A stretch of 64,000 bases of DNA from Adineta vaga (lineage: Eukaryota > Rotifera): NCBI GenBank assembly GCA_021613535.1, contig CP075495.1, forward strand, positions 7,316,001 to 7,380,000, given 5' to 3'. The notes under the pieces were generated by a model, which did not search any database, was not told the origin of the DNA, and was given only the letters and a program-made list of their open reading frames with translations. Shown in pieces: positions 52,201-61,593 of this stretch (position 1 is the first letter of the stretch; the number at the start of each line of letters is the position of its first letter). The position numbers were made by a program, and so were the translations under genes.

Positions 52201-52316
52201 CACATCCTGGTATGGTTTATAGTGTTGTTGAAACTGTTGCTCAACTTCGATATTTACCCGTGAATAACGTAGCCGATCAATTAAGAGAAAATGCTCGTCA
52301 GATCTACGGTGTTTAA
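49213..52316 (+). CDS. TATDN2: TATDN2-like TatD metal-dependent nuclease
   Basis: About eleven exons, near 720 residues. ATG 49213 (MSNVTTLSPNKEKK) opens a long disordered Ser/Pro/Thr-rich region covering more than half the protein. The TatD barrel starts at RIVDTHCHFDL (about 51225) with the metal-binding HxH. It continues with GSCGIHPHW, the glutamate in AIGEIGLDFG, IVIHSRDAY, KIHLHCFVG and the aspartate in LSETDSPYF, so the full metal and catalytic set is present. It ends NARQIYGV. TatD enzymes are 3'-5' exonucleases or endonucleases acting in DNA repair and DNA/RNA turnover. Long N-terminal extensions are known in animal TATDN2. Intron 3 is unusually long (about 450 bp, 49769-50216). Confidence 0.9.
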
Positions 52317-54140
52317 ACAAATTTATCGACAGTGTATTTTTGTTTTATATTGCAAATGATCTAGTCGATTTCGTTTGCTAGTTCATTGTATCGTTTGTGA
52401 CTTCTTTTTCTTTGTACGCGAATTGTTTGTCTTTTACTCTTTTGATTGAGCAGATATAACTTGTTAAGATCAAAATAAAATAAAATAAAATATACTGATC
52501 ATTCTCACAACAACAACAACAACAACAATGATACTTAGTATAATACTAAATGAATAGTTTTGTTCTTATGAATTGATATAAGAAGAAGATGAAAGCTTTC
52601 GTCTCATGAGATATTATTCGAAATTATTAGTAGATTCTGTTAAATTGCATATAAAAGTCCAAATATGACTGTATAATTAGATGATAATTTCAGTTGTCAA
52701 CGATGATTTTATTTCTGAAATGATCGAATCAATCTATGTAGATGAATAATTTCTGTTCGAATTGAGATAGAAATAACACAACAATTATTTTACGTCAAAC
52801 CATTGGATGAAAGTTATTTTTATTCAGATTCGATAACGACTGATGTTTATCAGCCTTACATCTCGTTTGCAAGGATATAAAAGCTCTCTAAAGGTATTTA
52901 AGCTTTCTATAGATAATGTTACATATCAAATATGTAACGCGCATTCAGTCAATATGTAAAAAGATTTTATGCGGAATAATAATGATGCATCTATTGGTAT
53001 TCGTCTGGCACGTCAGTAGAAGTAAAGAATAAGGTAAAATTATACGCGTTGTCTCATGTTAGAAGATCTCTTTTTCTACTGTACGTGTATATATAATTCG
53101 TAAACGTGTATCTATCACATTTTCATTTTGAACAATGCACTTCTATAGAATTTAATCAGGTAAACAATTCTATCGATTGATATCAACAAGATGTCAAATA
53201 CATCTAATTATTTTCTATAGCAAATTGTAAAGTTGATTTCATACAGTTAATAATGTATGGAATTTAACTATTTTCATCCACCATAACGTTAGATAATTTG
53301 GCCAATAAACTTCGATAACGATATGTACTTATTTTATGATCTTCTTTCTTAAATTATTGACTGTATAGTGCTTTCAATTGACGATGTTGCATAGAATTCT
53401 CTTCTTTCGGAGCTCCAACCTGAGTCTTTTTTTTGTGTAAAGAATCTGACGTTAATATTATTAACACTTAGAGATTGACCAAACAGTTACATTTTTGACT
53501 TCTACTAACGTTTTTTGCTTCATATACTTGACAATTGTAACATCTTGAAATCGGCGCGAAAAAGATCGACTATTCATGACGAAGAAAGATTCAAAATTTA
53601 TAAGTATATTTAATTTTCACTTTTTTCAAAAAGATTTAACAACATTTGTTTGAAAATTAACTGGCAGAACTACTTTTCTATATTTTTATTTGACAATAAG
53701 TTGAAAAATAGAAATGATTGTTTCTAATATCGTCAACGTTTTTTCTCAATGTGTGACTGCAATTTCTTCTATTAAAATTTTTTATTCAAGAAATATCTAC
53801 ACGACTGCCTAGTGGTTCGAGTCACTAATATAATCGAGTAAATATTATTATAACATGACTGACTGTTTTATCAGCAGAATACTATCTCAGAATAGGAAAT
53901 ATTGACTTTTCCTTTCAGAATAGTTTTACCGACTAAGTTGTCAAAACGTGAGTCGATAAGGAACAAACGTCATTTCACTTCACCCATTCTTCACATGATA
54001 AATGAGAGCTTTTCACCTACTCAATCTAGAATAATTATGAATGAAAAGATAAAAATCAAATAACGATTTCCTTCATCTGGCGTCATATTAATCGATTCTT
54101 ATTTCTGTTGTAGATATTTTGTAAATGATATATCGATTCA
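52317..54140. other. Intergenic, 1.8 kb, with (CAA)n run
   Basis: No supported gene. AAAATA repeats at 52472-52492 probably hold the TATDN2 poly(A) signal. A (CAA)n run of about seven units is at 52508-52529. A hairpin near 53810-53827 is discussed among the rejected items. Confidence 0.5.
52508..52529 (+). repeat. (CAA)n microsatellite
   Basis: About seven CAA units in intergenic DNA. Confidence 0.85.
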
Positions 54141-55270
54141 ATGAAACGACTTTCATCATCTATTTTCAATGCAAGAAAAAGTTTAATCACAATTATACTT
54201 TTATTAGTTATTCTGCTTTGTTATACACAATGGTCTGCAGGTAGATCATATACCTTAACAAACAAGATTGCATGGTTTTCCTTAAATATATCAACTAATA
54301 CTAATAAATCGAAAACTTTTCTCTATCATCATTCAACTTGTTCATGTACTCGATCTTACATCGAACAGAAGTCAATTTCATCAACTCAAAATGAAAAATC
54401 TCAATCTCTTTGTAGTGAATATTCAACACGTCGTGGTTTACATCAACGAATTATATCTATTAGTATGTACGGTCCAAAGGAAAATGCATTATTTTCTTTT
54501 AATCGATCATTAAATTTTCTACATCAACTTGTTATGGATATGAAAATAATATATCCAAGTTGGATCCTAAGAATTTATCATGATAAATCGATTAATAATG
54601 ATATTATTTGTCCGATTGAATGTATTCATAATCATGTAGATTTTTGTAATACAACTGCCTTAGGAAATTTAGGTAATGTTGGAGATTATATTCCACCAAA
54701 GATTTGGCGATTTTTACCAGCCGCTGATACCTTTGTTGATATTATGGGTAGTCGTGATCTTGATTCACCTTTGATACAACGTGAATTAGATGCTGTGAAT
54801 GAATGGATATCATCAAATAAAGTATGGCATGCGATGCGTGATCATCCATATCATGTAGTTCCAATGCTTGGTAAATATTTATCTCTCTATGTATATTTAT
54901 CGAATGATTTGTTTTAGGTGGTATGTGGGGTTTTCGTCCAGAATTAGATCGAACGTTTTCGAATGTTCTACTACGAAAAATATTAGATCGATCATTAATT
55001 ACACGTTATGGTGCTCGTCATGATCAAACTTTTCTATCCGATCAAATTTGGCCACATATTCAAAATTCTGTCATTGCACACGATAGTTTCTTATGTACGA
55101 CATCGTACGGAAAAAATTCTCGACCATGGCCAACACGGCGACCGCCATTTAATGGTAGTGATTGTTTTGTTGGATGTGTTCGTCCCTGTTGTGAACTATC
55201 AAAGAGTCCATTTGGTGAATGTCCAATTGCTTGTCGACCAAAAGAGCATCCCAATTGGATATATTGTTAG
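54141..55270 (+). CDS. Type II membrane glycosyltransferase-like protein
   Basis: Two exons (54141-54870, 54918-55270, 47 bp intron) give 360 residues. A short basic cytoplasmic end is followed by one membrane anchor (SLITIILLLVILLCYTQW), a stem, and a lumenal domain, the plan of Golgi glycosyltransferases. Motifs: ISISMYGPKENAL, SWILRIYHDKS, an acidic SRDLDSPLIQRE that could be the DxD-type metal site, MRDHPYH and PMLGGMWGFRP, which recur in uncharacterised glycosyltransferase-like animal and bacterial proteins. The C-terminus is Cys-rich (CFVGCVRPCCEL, CPIACRP), likely disulphide-bonded. Donor and acceptor sugars are unknown. No lesions seen. Confidence 0.7.
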
Positions 55271-56035
55271 AGAATGACGAGTTATTTTTTTATAAAAATC
55301 AGTAGAATTTTCATGTTTTTATTTAAATGATCGAGTTAATTCTAGTGAATTGTTTTGTAAATAAGTATACGAATGAAAATAGTCGAATGGTTTTATATGT
55401 GGGTATCGGTGTTCGAACCTAGCATTCGGCATTCTTTCTCTTGCTCCTCAACGCCACAGGCAGGATCGACATAAGTTCACCTGGCCTTTCCAGTTTGTGG
55501 AGAAGAATAAAATTCAGAATGATAGGAAGCTGGGGAGATTTTCTCTATCTCATCTAGTGCCGTTAACTCATCCTATATTTTTTCTTTCTTTTTTCTTTCA
55601 AATATGGACGAATCGTTGGACAATATCATGACATCATTCGTATATGTAATACTATTCTCGGAAAAAAAGTATATCGATAAAGAGAATTGTTTCTGCATAA
55701 TATGAAAATAGAATAAGAAGTCTGTTGATTTATTTGAGTCAGCAATCGTGTTACAGGTTGGTTGCATACGATATTTTCTTTCATTACTATTGTTGTTTCA
55801 TGCGTCATGATCTATACACTTATCGATGTTGTTTTTTTTTTCGTTCTACTATTTTTCTTGTTCTATTCAAATTTCTCTTGAGTCAAGAGAAATTGCCATG
55901 TTGTTCTACTATTTCAACCACATATATAGACGTACTTGATTCTTGATTGGGCAAGTTTTCAATGACTTGTTTTCAATCATCTATATAAGTGGCTTGATAC
56001 ATTTCAGTTGTAAAAAAACACATCGACATTTCATC
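55271..56035. other. Intergenic, contains SINE-like island
   Basis: 765 bp between two + strand genes. The 55371-55565 part is less AT-rich and structured (separate entry). The remainder is AT-rich with no gene. An open frame continues upstream from the F-box ATG to 55943 but looks noncoding. Confidence 0.45.
55371..55565 (+). other. Candidate tRNA-derived SINE remnant or structured element
   Basis: The stretch starts with sequence fitting Pol III internal promoter boxes: TAGTCGAATGG at 55380-55390 fits the A box and GTTCGAACC at 55411-55419 fits the B box. GAATG (55371-55375) and CATTC (55423-55427) could pair as an acceptor-like stem. Box spacing (31 bp) is too short and the T stem is not paired, so it is not a normal tRNA. 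The following roughly 130 bp is GC-richer than its surroundings and can form a nested hairpin (CCACA with TGTGG, CAGG with CCTG). This could be a short interspersed element; copies elsewhere were not found by eye. Confidence 0.3.
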
Positions 56036-57646
56036 ATGCATCATTCATTAAATAAACTTGAAGATTTCTCTCTGGAAATCTTTCTTGAAATCTTTGATTA
56101 TCTTTCTATAACTGATCGTTTCAATGCATTCTTTAATCTTTCTACAAAAATAAATTCAGCTTTAAATTTATCTGGTCTTTCTGCCGATCTAACGAATATT
56201 TCGCGGCAAACATACGATCATTTTTATCAAAATATCATTTTCAAACAATATTCTCGACGAATACGTAAATTAAAATTAAGTAATGATTTAACTCTTGGTT
56301 TAATGGAAACAGTTTTTAATCAAATTAATCTTCATGATTTTAAACAACTTCGATCATTAACATTAATTAAACCATCTTATATGACATTAGGTAGTCTTGC
56401 TCTCTCCATACCATATTTAACACAATTAGAGCATTTATCCATTGATTCAAATTCGTATCCACATAATTTTTTTCAATTAATTACAACTACATCAACACAA
56501 TTGAAATCATGTTATTTACCTGGATTAGAAATTCAAGATAAAATCTTATTTCAATCAAATATTCTAATATATTTAACAGTTACAGTCGAAAATATTGGTT
56601 TACTTTTGAATTTATTAGCAGTTTTTTCTCATTTAATATATCTTCATGTTACTGTACGATCAACATTATACATTGAAGACGATAATCTTCCTAAATTAAA
56701 TATTGTTCCATGTGAATATTTACGAACATTAAAATTTCGTATTTTAGAACGATCAAGTATTGATTTTAATGAAATTGAATATTTCTTTCAACATACAATA
56801 TTTTCTCAACTTCAAACATTTTCTTATACATGTACAACTCAATCATTAGATCATCTAGATGCTACTCGTTGGAATGAAATTCTTTCAATATATTTATCTT
56901 CAATAAATAAATGGAATTTTTTTGTTCAAATTCCATATAATTCATATTCATATATGAATATGAAACAAATCATCGATAATATACAAGCAAATCTTTGTTA
57001 TTTGTTTCCATTATCACTATCGATCAATTATTTATATTATATCATTCATACGAAGATTTATCCGAAAAGATATTTTGATCTTTCATTAAAATCATCGCAT
57101 TCAGATGAAAATTTCAGTCATGATCCGATTAATTGTGATTCAATGACGGAATATTCAAAAGTGAATTCACTCATTGTCGATATTAATTCTTTATCAACAT
57201 GTACAACTCTACCGAAAACGATTCAATATTTACATTTGCAAGGCAATAATGATAATTTAGTTCTTTCGAAATGTCTGAAATATTGTTCAAATCAATTGAT
57301 TTCATTAAAAATCTCAGGTTTATCAAATGATTTACCTTGCTTGCCTAATCTTCGACAATTAACAATTCAACATGTCATGTTTAATGTCAATATGATATCT
57401 AAACTACATTTACTTTGTCCACATTTAGAATTACTGACTATTGAAATAGATTCTATCAAACAATTTTGTGAATTCTTCGATCATCTTCGATATAAATCTC
57501 AACTGAATGAACTGAAATATTTACGTATATTTTCGAGAGACAGAAATCATACATGGACATCTTGGTTAAATGAAGGCAAAGAATTATTTTACGATGACAA
57601 CATTATTTATGAAACAAAGAATTTATTTTTATTTATTTGGTTGTAA
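56036..57646 (+). CDS. F-box protein with leucine-rich-repeat-like body
   Basis: One exon, 536 residues. ATG 56036 is chosen because an F-box begins right after it: KLEDFSLEIFLEIFDYLSITDRFNAFFNLS. The body has repeated hydrophobic strand/helix units with spaced leucines (FKQLRSLTLIKPS, LTQLEHLSIDS, LPNLRQLTIQHV, CPHLELLTIEIDS), fitting a degenerate LRR solenoid for substrate binding. Such proteins link substrates to Skp1-Cullin-1 ubiquitin ligases. Long intronless F-box proteins of this layout are a large family in bdelloid rotifers, which is one reason for the organism call. Substrate unknown. Confidence 0.78.
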   Translation: MHHSLNKLEDFSLEIFLEIFDYLSITDRFNAFFNLSTKINSALNLSGLSADLTNISRQTYDHFYQNIIFKQYSRRIRKLKLSNDLTLGLMETVFNQINLHDFKQLRSLTLIKPSYMTLGSLALSIPYLTQLEHLSIDSNSYPHNFFQLITTTSTQLKSCYLPGLEIQDKILFQSNILIYLTVTVENIGLLLNLLAVFSHLIYLHVTVRSTLYIEDDNLPKLNIVPCEYLRTLKFRILERSSIDFNEIEYFFQHTIFSQLQTFSYTCTTQSLDHLDATRWNEILSIYLSSINKWNFFVQIPYNSYSYMNMKQIIDNIQANLCYLFPLSLSINYLYYIIHTKIYPKRYFDLSLKSSHSDENFSHDPINCDSMTEYSKVNSLIVDINSLSTCTTLPKTIQYLHLQGNNDNLVLSKCLKYCSNQLISLKISGLSNDLPCLPNLRQLTIQHVMFNVNMISKLHLLCPHLELLTIEIDSIKQFCEFFDHLRYKSQLNELKYLRIFSRDRNHTWTSWLNEGKELFYDDNIIYETKNLFLFIWL

Positions 57647-57702
57647 AGATATGAAGACGAAGAAAAAAAACGCAAAAATAGAAACAATACTGTACAAATA
57701 GT

Positions 57703-58224
57703 TTAAATCCATTGAAGATTATTTTCATCAAGTGGATTCAATGATCGTTTTATGGAATATCGCTGTCGATGAGAATCTTTTTGATGATAAAGTAGACGTT
57801 TCAATGGAATAAGATTTGTTGATTGCCGTTTTTGTTGACGTGGTGTTGATGTCAGATAAGGTTTCATCACAAGATTTTCATTCGATGTTGCTGGTTTTGG
57901 TGTACTGGTTTTGACGAGAATTTTTTTCGGTGTCATTTTTTTAAAGTTTTTTCTTTGATGAACTTTTTTATATTCATCACATGTTGTTGAATGAAATCTT
58001 GTTTGTTTACATGATAAATAGGCACATTGATTATCCATGACACATTGTTCATGAGAATTTGTTGAAAGATTAAATGGTTGAAAATTTTCCAAAATTTTAT
58101 TTGTAGGATCAATAAGATGTAATTCAGTTAATAATTGTTTAATATGATATTGTATATCACGTATTCGTTCATGATTATTTGTCGACATGATTGTTGATGA
58201 AAATAAAACGAATGTATCAGTCAT
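57703..58224 (-). CDS. Unrecognised small basic protein
   Basis: Single-exon frame of 173 residues from ATG 58224; a second ATG lies 12 codons in (MSTNNHERIRDIQYHIKQLL). After a short helix comes a Cys/His segment (CVMDNQCAYLSC, HSTTC) that could bind metal. The C-terminal half is Lys/Arg/Ser/Pro-rich with two TSTPxP-type motifs (VKTSTPKPA, YLTSTPRQ) that could be kinase sites. It ends 57 bp from the convergent F-box gene. No family recognised. Confidence 0.55.
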   Translation of the reverse strand: MTDTFVLFSSTIMSTNNHERIRDIQYHIKQLLTELHLIDPTNKILENFQPFNLSTNSHEQCVMDNQCAYLSCKQTRFHSTTCDEYKKVHQRKNFKKMTPKKILVKTSTPKPATSNENLVMKPYLTSTPRQQKRQSTNLIPLKRLLYHQKDSHRQRYSIKRSLNPLDENNLQWI

Positions 58225-59782
58225 CTAAAATGAAAGAAAAAGTAACATGAAAAGTTAATCAATATGATTCCGACATGTATCTATTCGACAGTCTTCAATG
58301 ACATGAATGTCTGCTATTATGATTACAGAAAAGAGACGGAAAATGAATTGTATTTGAGATTGTAACAAAAGAAGAAATAGCTCAGCAGGATTCAATCATC
58401 AAACAAATCGGCACAAATGCACATCCTATGACGCCTAGTGATGATGATGATGTACTATACTTGTTATTGACGGTTGACAAGTAAACTAGTCTATCAACAC
58501 ATCGATGCGGTTTTCATGCTGAGAACAAGTATGATTGATTATAATGACTTCATTTGTTAGTTAATTACTGTTATCATCGAACTGACTTATTTGAAAAAAA
58601 CAAAAAAGAGAAGACAGTTGTTTTCCTTTCATTTGAATGATTGGTTCAATTTTCTTCTCCTCTCTCTCTCTTTTGCTTTTCCTTTTTGTGTTAATACCGG
58701 AAAATATATTCATTGGACATTGACCGAAACGAAGAAGAGGAAAAAACAAATCTTCTATGATCATCAATCAAGCGTATAGAACAATAACAATCTAGTTTTA
58801 CATTGTAAAATATAATCGATCTATTATGAATGTAATTTAGTAGAAAAATAGAATTGTTTTTATTATATCGTAAAATATGATTGTTAAATATTCAACAATA
58901 GAGATCGAAGTTTCTCTTTGTCAATATACTCTTTACTATATCTCTTTGTGACATTTTTTGAAACAGATGTGCTTTTCACAAGCACTCACTTCGCATTACA
59001 TATTAAAAAATATTTCTCCACCCACATCCTTCACTTGAATAAAGATGGCGTAATTGATATATTCATTTTATAGGTATGTTGACAATCTGGCACGTGTAGT
59101 CATCCACGATAATAATGATGAATTTATTCGATCGATCAATTGTTAAAACATAACGATTGGATTATTATTGTTCTGATGTCATCTTTTTTTAAGCATCTGT
59201 TTCATACATGTATACATATCATTGCCTTTCGATTAAACATTGAAACAGAAATGTTTTTGACATGTGTATGAATGAAAATTATATCAAGCTGTGAATAGAG
59301 CTTTTCTACAGAGGCGGTAGAGATCACAGTTATATATTTTTCTTCAAAAAGAAAGAAAAAAAATCTAAGTAACGTTCGCTTGTCAAGTTAACTGACTAAT
59401 AATATGATGAGCAAATGCCGGAGGATACGTCTTATCTTTCTCTTTTAAAAAATATAAAAATAGCATAGAAAAAGGTTTGAATGCATGTCAGCAAATAAAC
59501 AAAAGTCATTTCATCATTGAAGACATGACTGTACGTAGAAAGAATATGCAAAGTTTTATTTTTTCGTTATTCTTTGCCAGTCAATCTGACGTTATAGGCT
59601 TGTGTCGACGTAGTAGTGGGTGTTTTTTTTGTATGCAGATGACGTTAATTAAGTGGGAGAGAAAAAGTAAAGAACAGAGAAAAGAAAGTATAGATTTACT
59701 ATATATAAAACTGAGGCGATAGTAGTCATTCTTTAGATATAAAAATCTGACGATAAATTACTTTTACTATTTGACCGACAAA
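58225..59782. other. Intergenic, 1.56 kb
   Basis: Divergent spacer between the small basic protein and the CDCA3-like gene. A TATATAAAACTG sequence at about 59700-59711, some 75 bp above the CDCA3-like ATG, could be a TATA-like promoter element. No gene supported; open frames are low-complexity. Confidence 0.4.
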
Positions 59783-60051
59783 ATGAGCAACGTTCAACGA
59801 CGTATAAAGAGCATCTATAAAGTTCCATTAATTGATATGACAGAAAGTAATGTTGAGCCACCATTTAATGATCCAAGATCACCATCAGCAAATGTGTCAA
59901 GGTAAAAATCATCATTTATATTTCTTTTCTTAATATCGATTAAGATGTTGTATTCTTGTCTTTCTTTTCTAGAACACCTGTTGATTTAAATACATATCAT
60001 ATACCAAATCCACAAACAAGAAATAACCTTCCAATCAATTCCACTAGATGA
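59783..60051 (+). CDS. CDCA3: 65-residue CDCA3 (Tome-1)-like protein
   Basis: Two exons (59783-59901, 59973-60051) with a 71 bp intron. The protein begins MSNVQRRIKSIYKVPL and carries NDPRSPSANVSRTPVDL, split by the intron within the RTP arginine codon. This matches the DPRSPSAGI-RTP motif repeated in vertebrate CDCA3/Tome-1, a trigger of mitotic entry that joins SCF-type ligases to destroy Wee1. Vertebrate CDCA3 is about 270 residues with a C-terminal KEN box; here only the motif core is kept. The SP and TP pairs are likely CDK sites. A poly(A) signal follows at 60124. The exon joint and short 3' UTR argue for a real gene. The homology rests on one motif. Confidence 0.6.
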
Positions 60052-61593
60052 ACAAGAAATATTTTCTTCTCTCTCTCTCTCATTGATTATTGTATATATG
60101 TGTATTTGATAGAGATGTAATACAATAAAAGAATCTGAATCAAACTAAAATTTGTATTTCTAATTGATATTTTTTTGTGAATTACACACATATAATACCT
60201 TTTACACAAACTAACTATGAATAGATGCAATCATTTATTCATAATAGAACGACAGGAAATCATACCTTTCTTGCTGTATAAAAATTAAATGAGGAAGTTT
60301 ATTAAACACGCAAACTACCAGTTCATAACAAAAAAAAAGAAGTCAAGGAGCAAGGCAATTATTAAAACAAGACAAGCACAATCAAGTACTTGTACTCAAT
60401 TGCTTTTTATCATTCAAGTCATTTTCCAGGTATTCTTTTTGATCTTAAAATGACTTCGAGATAAATGAGTGTATATTCCTCAAAAGTGGATGACAAACAA
60501 ATTCGTTTACTCTAATTTTATTTTCTTGTCATGAGATTTAAAACATCTTGTGATCCGCCCCTAACGATCAAAACATTAATGGACTCTCGACTCTTTTTTT
60601 TTGCTTTCATTTTCTTCTCATCAGCAATGAAGACAAATGACTACTATATGTTGTCATTGCCGTCTATCTATTTCTTTTCCTCTCTTTCTCATATCTTAAG
60701 TATAAATCACTTATACAAGATGCCACTTAATGGTTTCATTGTCGAAGTGTTTTTCTGTGTGATCATCATACAGAAAGTGAGCGATGAGAAAATATCAATA
60801 TGACTTCGTTTTAATCATAATAAAGAACGAACAAAAAAAAAATGAATTTCTTCTTACTCAATACTACAATAGGCTTCTCTAATTAAGTAACAGTGAAAAA
60901 TGATAATTTATAAGCATGTATACAATTTAAGAAATTAGATAGTATACATATATATGTTGATGAAAGAGATTATGATGACATGTTCTTCTTCTTTTTTTTT
61001 TGGAAATAGAATGTATATCGAGGGTGAACATATTCAAGTGGAAATCATATTTTCCCAAAAGAATTCTTGATTAAATGAGTGTTTTACTGATTGGAAAATC
61101 ATCTAAAGAATAATGAAATGTTGTCTTCAACACATTCTCTTCGCCATAGAAGTCAAAAAGAAAAGTACATTATTCACCTAGAGAATAATTAATTTAAATT
61201 AAACATGATGTTGTCGGAACATAACAGACAATCATTAAAAATTCTCGAGTAATTATCTGTCTGATTCAGTGTGATATTTAGATAATCTGACAAATATTTG
61301 ATGTTTGATAATAGTTATTCTTCAAGATTAAACAGATTTAAGCCGTTCATAAGAATCCAAGCATTCACAATTCTTTTCATTCTAGGAAATAATTATATAT
61401 ACCTATCAAAAAATTCTACATTTACAAGGCATGTCATCTGCTTCCATCTATAGTTCTAGAAATGAATTTGTCTAAAATCTTATCCAATCGATTTGTTTTT
61501 CTTCAATGCGCTATAGTTTAGTTTAGTATATAAAATCAATCTGACATGAAATGAAACATTGTGAAACGGCTTGCATCTTTTTGAATTGTACCA
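60052..61593. other. Intergenic, 1.5 kb, upstream of TAF1
   Basis: No supported exon on either strand. AT-rich, with poly-A and poly-T tracts. The open frame at 60531-60803 is Phe/Ser-rich with no family features and is considered noncoding. TAF1 5' exons could lie here. Confidence 0.4.
60124..60129 (+). terminator. Poly(A) signal of CDCA3-like gene
   Basis: AATAAA 73 bp after the stop, which supports the short two-exon gene as complete. Confidence 0.6.

Noticed and set aside
53790-53830. Possible tRNA: B-box-like GTTCGAGTC at 53815 within a TAGTG/CACTA hairpin
   Set aside because: No A box at a proper distance, no acceptor stem, loop is eight bases; probably a chance hairpin.
60531-60803. 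90-codon frame upstream of TAF1
   Set aside because: Phe/Ser/Ile-rich, no homology features, no clear splice or poly(A) context.
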